NCBI GenBank assembly: GCA_030426085.1
Contig: JAUHYW010000092.1
Coordinates: forward strand, 1-34,171
Direction of reading: 5' to 3'
Source of the DNA: a bacterium
Lineage (GTDB): Bacteria; Myxococcota_A; Bradymonadia; UBA7976; UBA1532
DNA: 34,171 nucleotides
Shown here: one piece after another, positions 17,303 to 25,067 of the stretch
Layout: each line of letters begins with the position of its first letter
Numbering within the stretch: position 1 is the stretch's first letter
The notes under the pieces: model-generated
Databases searched by the model: none
Seen by the model: only the letters and a program-made list of their open reading frames with translations
What the model was told of the DNA's origin: nothing
Program-made: the position numbers and the translations under genes

Positions 17303-18311
17303 AGGGCGGGAAGCCCTCTTCGGGGGCCAGCGCGCAGCGGTCGATGCCCTCCCCGTGGTTCGCCTCGGGGTCGCGGTCGTCGCAGTCGACGCAGGCGTCC
17401 TCGCCGTCGCCGTCGGCGTCGACCTCGGGATCACACGGCGTCTCGCACAGCGCGTTGATCGGGTTGGCCGCGTTGTCGCCGCAGTGGTCGTCGTTCCACC
17501 CGAAGTCATCGGTCATCGGGTTGTAGAGCAGGCTGACGCAGGTCTCGCCGAGGATGACGTCGTCCGGCTCGCCGGCGCCCCAGCAGCCCCCGGCGGGCAG
17601 GGGCGGCGTCTCGGCCCGATCGGTGCGGGCGATGCTCTCGCCGTCGTCGGGCAGCCCCAGCCGCATGCCCAGCCACCACCCCCGGCCGCGGGCGTTGTTC
17701 TCCCAGATCACCGGCTCGGGCACGAGGTTGCCGGTGGCCCAGATCCACGCGCTCTCCTCGCAGGTGTCGGTCACCGCCACGGTCAGGGCGAGCGTCTGGG
17801 TGCAGGTCACGAGCGCCTCGGCCTCGGAGACCGGGCGATCACAGAAGAGGTACGACTGATGCCCCCGGTGGCGCCAGCGGCAGTGCCCGGGGATGGCACA
17901 GCGCAGGGTGTCTTCGTCGACCTCGCCGTCACAGTCGTCGTCCAGCCCGTTGCATCGCTCGTCGGGACACTGCGGGCCCAGATCGGGCGCGGGGCCGCGG
18001 TCGAGCGGGCCGGTGTCCGGTGGAGCGCCGTCGGTCTCGGGGCCCCGGTCGGCGCCCGCCGCGTCCGAGGCGTCGGGCGGGTCTCCATCGAGGTCGGCGT
18101 CGGGTCGGGCAGCGTCACCGGCGGCGTCGGGTCGCGCGCCGTCGGGGTCTGATCCCCGGTCGGGCGCGGCGCCGGGCAGCACGCACGCCCGGTCGATGCA
18201 GACCAGGCCCGCCCCGCAGGCGTCGCCGCCGATGCGGCAGGGGGGCGCCTCGTCGAACAGGCAGCCGGTCATGAGGAGGGTGATCGCCGAGGCGAGGGGG
18301 AGCATGCGCAT
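17301..18311 (-). CDS. Lipoprotein with MopE-like motifs and C-type-lectin-like domain
   Basis: A 336-residue lipoprotein starting MRMLPLA, with lipobox MTGC (Cys17). A Cys-rich segment (~24-42) and a long Asp/Ala/Pro linker (~43-115) precede a MopE-like metal-binding motif, CNGLDDDCDGEVDE (~122-135). A C-type-lectin-like domain (~150-295) follows, with WWLGMRLG, an EPDD in place of the sugar-binding EPN, CVSLLYN, and WNDDHC in place of WND. A second DCDD-type repeat (DADGDGEDACVDCDD) ends the protein. The combination points to a surface-exposed, metal-dependent binding protein; the ligand is unknown. It is convergent with the TPR-like gene and divergent from the kinase at 18443. Confidence 0.92.
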   Translation of the reverse strand: MRMLPLASAITLLMTGCLFDEAPPCRIGGDACGAGLVCIDRACVLPGAAPDRGSDPDGARPDAAGDAARPDADLDGDPPDASDAAGADRGPETDGAPPDTGPLDRGPAPDLGPQCPDERCNGLDDDCDGEVDEDTLRCAIPGHCRWRHRGHQSYLFCDRPVSEAEALVTCTQTLALTVAVTDTCEESAWIWATGNLVPEPVIWENNARGRGWWLGMRLGLPDDGESIARTDRAETPPLPAGGCWGAGEPDDVILGETCVSLLYNPMTDDFGWNDDHCGDNAANPINALCETPCDPEVDADGDGEDACVDCDDRDPEANHGEGIDRCALAPEEGFPP

Positions 18312-18317
18312 GGCGGC

Positions 18318-18347
18318 AGTGTGCCCCACTGATCGCGGGCCGGGCAA
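18318..18347 (-). promoter_or_regulatory. Weak promoter candidate for lectin-like lipoprotein
   Basis: On the minus strand, TTGCCC (18342-18347) is followed by 18 bp and CACACT (18318-18323), which ends 6 nt before the ATG at 18311. The -10 match is poor. It is listed because the geometry repeats that seen before the genes at 9262 and 20024. Confidence 0.22.
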
Positions 18348-18402
18348 CGGCCGCCGGTCGGCCCGGCGTCACGGCGTCGTTGTGGCGGCGCCCCCGACCG
18401 GT

Positions 18403-18411
18403 TGCTATGTT
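18403..18411 (+). promoter_or_regulatory. Extended -10 element ahead of kinase gene
   Basis: TGCTATGTT is an extended -10-like element (TGn plus TATGTT). The only TTG-type -35 candidate (TTGTGG, 18380-18385) is 20 bp away, longer than optimal. A start near 18418 would leave a ~25-nt leader to the ATG at 18443. Confidence 0.35.
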
Positions 18412-18442
18412 GCCCCACGTGTGAGTGACGCCCCGGTGGGAG

Positions 18443-19948
18443 ATGCATCCGCTCGTCGGCAAGACCATCAGCGATCGCTATACGCTGCACCGGCTGGTGG
18501 GCAAGGGCGCCATGGGGCGGGTCTATCTGGCGACCGACCAGCGACTGCACGGTCGCGAGTGCGCGGTCAAGATCCTCCAGGCCCACGAAGACGAGGAAGA
18601 GCGGGGCCGCTTCGAGCGCGAGCTGCGCATCGTGTCGCTGCTCAAAGGCCCCAACATCGTGCAGGTGCTCGACTCGGGGGTGATGGCGGACGGGCGGCCG
18701 TACATCGTCATGGAACTGCTCGTCGGCAACTCGCTGCACCACGTCGTGCGGCGCAAGGGGGCCATCGACCCCGCCGAGGCGATCGGGGTCGCGATCGACG
18801 TGCTGCAAGGGCTCGCCGAGGCCCACGTCTACGGCATCGTGCACCGCGATCTGAAGCCGGCCAACATCTTCCTCTGCCCGACCCACGACGATCGCATCCA
18901 GGCCAAGGTGCTCGACTTCGGGGTCGCCAAGCAGCTCCGGGGCGACGACGCCGACATCACCAAGACCCGGGCCTCGGTCGGCACGCCGCGCTACATGGCC
19001 CCCGAGCAGTTCGTGGGCGGCCCGCTGTCGGCCCGCACCGATCTGTACGGGGTCGGGGTGCTGCTCTACATCATGCTGACCGGAGAGCCGCCCTTCTCCG
19101 GCGATGAGGAGGTGCCTGAGGCCATCCGCGAGCTGCCCCTGTCGGCCCGGCTCGCGTGGCTGCATCTGCACCGCCCGCCGCCGCCGGTCGACGGGGTGAG
19201 CCCCCAGCTCGCCGGGCTGGTGGCCGAGCTGATGGCCAAGAAGGCCGCCGACCGCCCGCCGGCGGCCCGGGCGGTCATCGAGCGGCTGCGGCGATTGCCC
19301 GAGGCGGCCGACGGGCCGCGGCTGCCCCAGCTCACCGGGGGCTACGGCGCGGTGCCGCCCGACGACGCCTCGTCGGGGCCGTCCCGGGCCACCGCCTCGC
19401 TCATCCCGCCGAGCAGCCCCCGCCGCTTCTCGCTGGCCTGGGTCTACGCGCTCGTCGCCGTCGCGGCCGGCCTCGGGGTCTGGCTGGCGTGGCCCGACGC
19501 GTGCGCCCACCGGATCGAGTCGGTGCCGCCCGGCGCGGCCGTCTGGATCGACGGAGCCCGGGTCGGCGCGACGCCCTACGCCGTGCAGCGGCTGTGCGGC
19601 GAGACCCGGGCGGTGGAGCTGCGGCTGGCGGGGCACGACAGCCGGCGGGTCCTGCTCGCGCCGGGCAGCGCGGCCCGGGTCGAGGCGGTCCTCAACCCGC
19701 TGGCTGCGGTCGTCACCCCGGCGGTCGAGTCACCGGACGCGGCCGATGCGCCCGACGCGGCCGCGCCCGACATGTCGCCGTTCGACGCCGCCCCCGACGC
19801 GGGCCCGCCCGACGCCCGGCCCCGATCCCGGGGCCGGCGCCGCTCCCGCGTCCGCCGGCCGCCCCCGCCCGATCCGGCGCCCCCGCCGGTGAAGGCGCCC
19901 CCGAAGCCCGCCCCCGACGCGGGCGGGGGCAACATCCTCCCGTTCTGA
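18443..19948 (+). CDS. Membrane Ser/Thr kinase with PEGA-like outer domain
   Basis: A 501-residue kinase. The ATG at 18443 is chosen because the resulting MHPLVGKTISDRYTL is the usual opening of this kinase class; an in-frame GTG at 18425 would add six residues. The kinase domain (~14-275) has loop GKGAMGRVY, Lys43, Glu60, HRDLKPAN (134-141), DFG (158-160) and the TPRYMAPEQF activation-segment end. One transmembrane segment (~333-352; WVYALVAVAAGLGVWLAW) is followed by a PEGA-like domain (~358-425; VPPGAAVWIDGARVGATPY) and an Asp/Ala/Pro and Arg-rich tail. The organisation matches the kinase at 14530, and the next gene is again an exported TPR protein. The outer domain probably binds the envelope or that partner. 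Confidence 0.95.
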   Translation: MHPLVGKTISDRYTLHRLVGKGAMGRVYLATDQRLHGRECAVKILQAHEDEEERGRFERELRIVSLLKGPNIVQVLDSGVMADGRPYIVMELLVGNSLHHVVRRKGAIDPAEAIGVAIDVLQGLAEAHVYGIVHRDLKPANIFLCPTHDDRIQAKVLDFGVAKQLRGDDADITKTRASVGTPRYMAPEQFVGGPLSARTDLYGVGVLLYIMLTGEPPFSGDEEVPEAIRELPLSARLAWLHLHRPPPPVDGVSPQLAGLVAELMAKKAADRPPAARAVIERLRRLPEAADGPRLPQLTGGYGAVPPDDASSGPSRATASLIPPSSPRRFSLAWVYALVAVAAGLGVWLAWPDACAHRIESVPPGAAVWIDGARVGATPYAVQRLCGETRAVELRLAGHDSRRVLLAPGSAARVEAVLNPLAAVVTPAVESPDAADAPDAAAPDMSPFDAAPDAGPPDARPRSRGRRRSRVRRPPPPDPAPPPVKAPPKPAPDAGGGNILPF

Positions 19949-19988
19949 GCGCGCGCGGCCCGGCCTCTGGCCGACGGGCCCGCCGCAG

Positions 19989-20017
19989 TTCACTCGATCG
20001 CCGCGCGGTGGTAGAAC
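19989..20017 (+). promoter_or_regulatory. Candidate promoter for leaderless TPR-PEGA mRNA
   Basis: TTCACT (19989-19994), a 17-bp spacer and TAGAAC (20012-20017, preceded by TGG as an extended -10) fit a sigma-70-type promoter. The start would fall at or beside the ATG at 20024. No ribosome-binding site precedes that ATG, which fits a leaderless transcript. Confidence 0.42.
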
Positions 20018-20023
20018 GAGCCG

Positions 20024-20890
20024 ATGCGCAGCTTCCCGTTCCATGGCCTGCTCGCGGCGGCCCTCATCGCGGCCCCGCTGGCGCCCGCCGGGGCCACGCC
20101 CGCCGAGGGCGAGGCGCTGCTGATGAAGGCCGAGGCCGCCATCCGCGAGGGCGACTCGACCCGGGCGGTGCTCTTCCTCGAGCAGGCCTACGCCGCCGAC
20201 CCCGACCCGCGCTACATCGCCAACCTGGGGGTGGTCTACGAGCGCAGCGGGCAGTACGCCGAGGCGGCCGACGCCTTCGAGCGCTACCTGGCCAGCGACC
20301 CCGAGCCCAGCAAGCGGGCGGCGGCCGAGTCGGCGCTGGCCCGGCTGCGCCCCGAGGGGCTGATCGTCTCCCGCCCGTCGGGGGCCGCGGTCTTCATCGA
20401 CGGCGCGCCCGAGCCCGCCGGGCGCACGCCCCTGCGCACCCGCCTGCTGGCCGGCCCCCACACGGTGCGGCTGGCGCTCGATGGCCACCTGCCGGCCGAC
20501 GCGGCGCTGGCGGTCGAGGCGGGGCAGGGGTTCCAGCTCGAGCGGGCGCTGTCCCCCGAGCCGGTCGACGCCGGCGGCGATCGGCGGCTGGCGGGCTACC
20601 TGCTCGTGGGCGGCGGGGCGGCGGCGCTGCTGGTGGGCGGCGGCCTGGGCTGGCTCACCGCCGACGCGCTCGCCGAGCGGGACGCGGCCGCGTCGTCCAC
20701 CGCCTTCCTCGACGCCCAGAACCGGGCCAACCTCTACGGCTGGAGCGGCATCCTGGCCGGCGCCGTGGGCCTGGGCGCCGTGGCGGCGGGCAGCTACCTG
20801 CTCGTGACGCCCGCCGACGCGCCCGCCGAAGCGGGGGTCGACGCGGTCGTCGTCGGCCCGGGCGGGGTGGGGCTCACGGGGCGCTTCTGA
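20024..20890 (+). CDS. Exported TPR protein with PEGA-like domain and two hydrophobic segments
   Basis: A 288-residue protein. The signal peptide ends near AGATP (~22-25). TPR-like helices (~28-105) include AEAAIREGDSTRAVLFLEQA, split as usual into paired helices, and YERSGQYAEAADAFERYL. A PEGA-like domain (~110-180) contains SRPSGAAVFIDGAPEP and AGPHTVRLALDGH. Two hydrophobic segments (~192-212 and ~240-262) flank a DAQNRANLYGWSG loop that resembles the equivalent loop in the 16454-17287 protein. The product is envelope-located. It follows a PEGA kinase by 75 bp, although it seems to have its own promoter. The pairing suggests a sensor-partner role; no enzymatic motif is seen. Confidence 0.9.
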   Translation: MRSFPFHGLLAAALIAAPLAPAGATPAEGEALLMKAEAAIREGDSTRAVLFLEQAYAADPDPRYIANLGVVYERSGQYAEAADAFERYLASDPEPSKRAAAESALARLRPEGLIVSRPSGAAVFIDGAPEPAGRTPLRTRLLAGPHTVRLALDGHLPADAALAVEAGQGFQLERALSPEPVDAGGDRRLAGYLLVGGGAAALLVGGGLGWLTADALAERDAAASSTAFLDAQNRANLYGWSGILAGAVGLGAVAAGSYLLVTPADAPAEAGVDAVVVGPGGVGLTGRF

Positions 20891-20910
20891 CCCCGCTCAC
20901 GGCGCCCCGT
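20876..20910. terminator. 9-bp inverted repeat enclosing both convergent stops
   Basis: ACGGGGCGC (20876-20884) and GCGCCCCGT (20902-20910) are perfect complements. The 17-nt loop holds the TGA of the TPR-PEGA gene (20888-20890) and the minus-strand stop of the cytochrome gene (20897-20899). It is a good candidate for a shared bidirectional terminator, though it lacks a T tract. Confidence 0.45.
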
Positions 20911-21805
20911 CGCCCTGCCCGGCGTCGCTCGCCTGCCGCAGACCCCGCATGTGATCCAGATAGGCCAGCAGCTCGGCGATATCGGTCGGCGACAGCCCCA
21001 GGTTGGGCATCTTCGTGCGGGCCCGCACCGACGCCGGGTCGAGCAGGAACTGCGTCAGCATCGGCCGCTGCCAGTACTCGGTGACGCTGCGGGGGGTGTT
21101 CAGCTCGGGGCCGATGATCCCGCCTTCGAGGTTGATCGAGTGGCAGCCGAAGCAGGTCGTGCGGAAGCGCTCGAAGCCCCGCATCACCGCCGAGTCGGCC
21201 GCCGCGCCCCGGGGCCACGCGCCGGGGTGGGCCTCGGCGAAGTCGACGATCCGGATGGCCTCGAGCTGGAACGGCCACGGCAGGCGGCGATACGAGCCCG
21301 GCAGCGGGCTGACGACGTAGAATGGGGCCGGTGAGAGCCCCTTCAGCCGCGTCCAGCGGGCGCCGCCGGGCAGGTCGGGCTCGCCTACGGCCAGGAAGAG
21401 CTTCAGCGGCCCGACCTCGGCCGCGGGCAGGGTGGGGGTGAAGCCGTCGGCGCATTGAAACGCGAGGATACCTCGCCATCGCTCGGGCGGGCCGGCGGCG
21501 GCGAGCACGTCGGACAGCCAGAAGCCCTCGTAGCGCATGTGCCGATGGTAGACCGGGCTGTCGACCTCGATGACCGCGCGCTTGCCGGGCAGCGCCGCCT
21601 CCAGCTCAGGCACGGTCCACGCCCGGCTCCCGCCCGCGGCTCCGGTGAGCACGAGCCGCTGTGGATCGGCTTCGGATGCGGTCGCGGTCGGCGCCTCTCC
21701 GGCCGGCTCGCTCGTGGGTGGCGGGTCGGGCTGGCAGGCGACCGAGAGCAGGGCCCACGCCAGCGGCGTGAGCCGGAGGAGCGGTCGACTCGGGTGGGTG
21801 GGCAT
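20897..21805 (-). CDS. c-type cytochrome lipoprotein with SUOX-like N-terminal domain
   Basis: A 302-residue lipoprotein. The ATG at 21805 has AGGAG six bases upstream; an earlier in-frame ATG has no better site. The lipobox is SVAC (Cys24). Residues ~48-190 resemble the sulfite-oxidase/molybdopterin-oxidoreductase fold: YHRHMRYEGFWLSDVLAA, then LAFQCADGFTP and a PFQLEAIRIVDF end strand. No molybdenum cofactor ligand set could be confirmed. A class I cytochrome c domain (~205-290) has one heme site, CFGCH (218-222), and probable axial Met266 in TKMPNLGLS. The predicted role is envelope electron transfer, with the N-terminal domain as docking or substrate module. A TATCCT box at 21834-21839 may be its -10. 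No partner oxidoreductase is encoded nearby. Confidence 0.9.
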   Translation of the reverse strand: MPTHPSRPLLRLTPLAWALLSVACQPDPPPTSEPAGEAPTATASEADPQRLVLTGAAGGSRAWTVPELEAALPGKRAVIEVDSPVYHRHMRYEGFWLSDVLAAAGPPERWRGILAFQCADGFTPTLPAAEVGPLKLFLAVGEPDLPGGARWTRLKGLSPAPFYVVSPLPGSYRRLPWPFQLEAIRIVDFAEAHPGAWPRGAAADSAVMRGFERFRTTCFGCHSINLEGGIIGPELNTPRSVTEYWQRPMLTQFLLDPASVRARTKMPNLGLSPTDIAELLAYLDHMRGLRQASDAGQGDGAP

Positions 21806-21863
21806 CGTGGTCTCCTGCGCCAACTCGGCGATCAGGATACCGCGGCCCGCGCCGGATGGCCGC

Positions 21864-24788
21864 TCAGCGGGGTCGGCGCAGCCCCAGCAGCAAGCCCAGC
21901 ATCAGCAGCGCGCTCAGCGGCGCCTCCTCCGACGGCCCCGCGGCGCACGCGCAGCCCGCGCCCCCGCCGCTGCCAGAGGCGCCCCCGTCGTCCTCCAGGC
22001 CCCCGTCGGCCAGCGGCTCGGGCTCCATGCTCGGCTCGGGCTCCATGCCCGGCTCGGGATCCATACCCGGATCGAGGCCCATGTCCGGCTCGGGATCGAG
22101 GCCCCGATCGGGGCCCATGTCCGGCTCCGGCGGGGGCGTGCCGACGACCCACGTCGCCTCGGCCCGGGAACGATAGACGCCGTCGTCCACCACCAGGGTG
22201 AAGGTGTAGCGCCCGTCGGCCAGCTCGGACAGGTTCAGCGCCACGTCCCGGCTCAGCACCGCGCCGCTCTCGTCGTACCACGCGTAGTCCAGCGCCCCGC
22301 CGTCGGGATCGGCCGATCCGCTGCCGTCCAGCGTGACCACCGCCCCGCTCGCGACCATGCCCCCCGGCCCGGCGTCGGCCACCGGCGCGCGGTTGGGCGC
22401 CCGGCACCCGGCCAGCGCCTCGGCGTCGGCGGCCGGCACCAGCAGCATCGCCCCGAAGGCCTCCAGATCGACGCTGAGCTGATGCCCCACCAGCGACACC
22501 TCGCCCCCACCGAGCGCGTCGACCAGCGCCGCGTCGGCCGGCAGCCCCGTCCGGCGGGCGTCGAAGCTCACCCGCCGGGCCCCGTCGCCGTTGCTCATCA
22601 CCGCGATGGCCGGCCCGGCCTCGTCGAAGCGGGCGAAGGCGTAGGTCTCGTCGCTGTTGTGGGTGTGCAGCGTCAGGAAGGAGCCGGTGCGCAGCGCCGT
22701 CAGCCCGCGCCGCAGGCACAGCAGGCTGCGCTGATACTCCCGGGTCTGCGCCGGAGGCGCGGCGGCGTCGTCGAAGACCCGCCAGGGCATCGTCGCCCGG
22801 CCCCGCTCGTTGGAGGCGTCCCCCGGCGGGGCGTCCTCGCCGTGGGCCACCTCGTCGCCGTAGTAGATCATCGGCGCCCCGGGCAGCGTCGCCTGGAGGA
22901 ACATACCGAGCCGCTGCTTGCGGTGATCGCCCTCCACCCGCGAGGCGAAGCGGGCCGAGTCGTGGCTCGACAGCAGGTTCTGGTTGGCGAAGTACACCGC
23001 CGAGGGGTACACCCGCCGCTGCCGGGCCATGTGCCGGTCGAAGGCGTCGATGGCCGTCGGCTCGCCGCGGATCATCGCCCCGAAGGGGCCGTCGAGACAC
23101 TCCTCCATTCGGGCGTGCACCCCCAGGCCGGTGAGCAGGCACGAGACCGGCGTGGCGAAGTAGTGGTAGTTCATGACCCCGTCGTAGGTCCGCTGGCGGA
23201 ACCAGTCGCCGGCCAGCCCGCCCGATTCGCTGGCGTCGGTCCAGATCTCGCCCGAGATGTACTTGTCGGCCCCGACCGTCTTCACCGCGGTGCGGAAGCC
23301 CTGCCAGATCGTGGGATCGGTGGCGACCTTGTCGCAGCGCAGCCCCTCGAACCAGCCGGCGTTGTCCGGCACGTCCAGCCGCCAGCCGTCGAGCCCCTCG
23401 GGCATCATCACCCCGTCGGCCAGCCACTTGCCGGCCACGGTGGCCCGGGCCACCGTGGGATCGTCCGCCCGCGAGCCGCCGTACAGCCACATCCGGGGCC
23501 CGCTGTCGGCCTCGGCCGGCGGGCGATAGTCGATGTCGGGCATGAACTCCAGCCCGGCCCAGCCGCAGGTGTGGGTCGCCTCCTCGGCCCGGTCGCCGTC
23601 CCGGTCGACGTCCCACTCGTCGCGCCCGATCCACAAGGTGAACCAGTCGCTGTAGGGCGAGGCCTCGCAGCCCGACTCCGACGCCGCGAACAGCATCTCC
23701 CACGCGCCGCAGCTCCGGGGGAAGGCGTCGACCCCGGTGACCCGCCCGGTCTCGGCGTCGCGGGCGTAGTTCTGCCAGAGGTTGAAGTGCTCGCCGAGGT
23801 CGGAGACGTGGTTGAAGACCCCGTCGACGATGATGCGCAGCCCCCGGGCGTGCACCGCCTCGGTCAGCGAGGCCAGCGCGCCGGTGCCGCCGAAGCGGGG
23901 GTCGACGACGTCGTAGGTCATCGTGTCGTACTTGTGGTTGCTCGGCGAGCGGAAGACCGGGTTGAGGTACACCGCGTCGATGCCCAGATCGTCGAGGTAG
24001 GTCAGCTTCTGCTCGACACCCGGCAGATCGCCGCCGAAGTAGTCGCACGGGCCGCCGTTGGGCAGCGTCTCCCAGTCCTCGACCACCGCGCAGGTCTTCT
24101 GGCCCGGGGGCGGCTCGACGACCGTGTACGCCTCGCACTCCGGGGCGTCGCGGTCGGCGGGGGCGAAGTCGAGGTACCAGAAGCAGTCCTCGGGGTACTG
24201 CCGGTTGTTGCGCGGGGCCCCGTCGAAGAAGCGGTCGGGGAAGATCTGGTAGAACGTCGCCCCCTGGGACCACCCGGGCGTCGTCAGCCCCAGGTACAAC
24301 CGGAAGTCGAAGAAGCCCCGGTCCTCGTCGCTCATGCCCCGCACGGTCCAGTCGTCGTCGGGGTGGCCGGCGTCGTAGTAGTCGGTGTCGGCCCCGTCGG
24401 TCACCGCGAACCGGTAGTAGACCTCGGTCGCGCCGGCCGGCAGCGCGTCGACCGCGCAGCGCCAGATGTCGAACGGGCCCTCGGTGCCGGCCCGCTGCAT
24501 CGGCACCTCGACCTGCTGATCGACGCCCGCGTAGAACAGCTTGCACGTCGCCCCGGTGAGGTCGTCGGCCCAGGCCCGCAGGCGCAGGGTCAGCGGGCCG
24601 CCGGCCACCGGCGCGACCGGCTCGACGAAGCGGGCGGTGGTGTCGGCGAAGACCCCGTCCCACTCGACGTCGCCGTCGGGGGCGGCGGCCAGCGCGGGGG
24701 CGGCGCAGAGCGCCGCGCCGAGGATGATCGGCAGGCGCGCGGACCAGGCATCGAAGGCAGGCGATCGGGGCGAACACGAGGGGCGCAT
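21864..24788 (-). CDS. Surface-anchored GH13 alpha-glucan hydrolase, MYXO-CTERM-like tail
   Basis: A 974-residue exported enzyme. A signal peptide (~1-36) is followed by an N-terminal beta domain (~40-160), as in neopullulanase/cyclomaltodextrinase-type GH13 enzymes, and the catalytic barrel (~170-700). GH13 motifs are DGVFNH (322-327), GWRLD with nucleophile Asp472, ISGEIW with acid Glu514, and SSHDS with His609-Asp610, so it should cleave alpha-glucans. A PKD-like domain (~798-880) and a Pro/Glu/Asp/Met linker lead to a C-terminal GCACA, a hydrophobic helix (LSALLMLGLLLGL) and an RRPR end. That is the MYXO-CTERM plan for surface attachment. The ATG has GGAG seven bases upstream. It is transcribed away from the amylase cluster at 25620 but is probably part of the same glucan use. 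Starch, pullulan or cyclodextrin specificity cannot be settled. Confidence 0.96.
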   Translation of the reverse strand: MRPSCSPRSPAFDAWSARLPIILGAALCAAPALAAAPDGDVEWDGVFADTTARFVEPVAPVAGGPLTLRLRAWADDLTGATCKLFYAGVDQQVEVPMQRAGTEGPFDIWRCAVDALPAGATEVYYRFAVTDGADTDYYDAGHPDDDWTVRGMSDEDRGFFDFRLYLGLTTPGWSQGATFYQIFPDRFFDGAPRNNRQYPEDCFWYLDFAPADRDAPECEAYTVVEPPPGQKTCAVVEDWETLPNGGPCDYFGGDLPGVEQKLTYLDDLGIDAVYLNPVFRSPSNHKYDTMTYDVVDPRFGGTGALASLTEAVHARGLRIIVDGVFNHVSDLGEHFNLWQNYARDAETGRVTGVDAFPRSCGAWEMLFAASESGCEASPYSDWFTLWIGRDEWDVDRDGDRAEEATHTCGWAGLEFMPDIDYRPPAEADSGPRMWLYGGSRADDPTVARATVAGKWLADGVMMPEGLDGWRLDVPDNAGWFEGLRCDKVATDPTIWQGFRTAVKTVGADKYISGEIWTDASESGGLAGDWFRQRTYDGVMNYHYFATPVSCLLTGLGVHARMEECLDGPFGAMIRGEPTAIDAFDRHMARQRRVYPSAVYFANQNLLSSHDSARFASRVEGDHRKQRLGMFLQATLPGAPMIYYGDEVAHGEDAPPGDASNERGRATMPWRVFDDAAAPPAQTREYQRSLLCLRRGLTALRTGSFLTLHTHNSDETYAFARFDEAGPAIAVMSNGDGARRVSFDARRTGLPADAALVDALGGGEVSLVGHQLSVDLEAFGAMLLVPAADAEALAGCRAPNRAPVADAGPGGMVASGAVVTLDGSGSADPDGGALDYAWYDESGAVLSRDVALNLSELADGRYTFTLVVDDGVYRSRAEATWVVGTPPPEPDMGPDRGLDPEPDMGLDPGMDPEPGMEPEPSMEPEPLADGGLEDDGGASGSGGGAGCACAAGPSEEAPLSALLMLGLLLGLRRPR

Positions 24789-24845
24789 GATGGCTCCGTC
24801 CGGGTCGGGGATCCCACCCCCCGTGGCGGGGCGAGAGTGGCAGGG

Positions 24846-24875
24846 ACAATAGCGCGGGGCCCGCGATCACCACAA
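24846..24875 (-). promoter_or_regulatory. Promoter with operator-like repeat in its spacer
   Basis: On the minus strand, TTGTGG (24870-24875), an 18-bp spacer and TATTGT (24846-24851) form a plausible promoter for the GH13 gene starting at 24788, with a ~50-nt leader. The spacer contains the perfect repeat CGCGGG-G-CCCGCG (24853-24865), placed where a repressor would block polymerase. The rest of 24789-25067 shows no gene I can support. Confidence 0.38.
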
Positions 24876-25067
24876 CCGCGCGGCGCGGGTGCCGGGGCTG
24901 CAAACCGGGCTGTCGAACGCAAAACCGCCGCCGAGAGGCCACCGCCGAGGGCCCGCCACCGGCGGTCATCGCCCGGCGCAGGCCGTCAGGAGCTCACTCC
25001 CGGGTCACGGGTGGCGGCCGCCGAAATGCTCTTGCGCTGGCCGGTCCGGTCTGCGAAGTTCCGCCCC

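Noticed and set aside
20876-20910. Transposon or integron end, given the perfect inverted repeats at several junctions
   Set aside because: No transposase or integrase is present, and the repeats differ in sequence from junction to junction. They sit on stop codons, so termination is the simpler reading.
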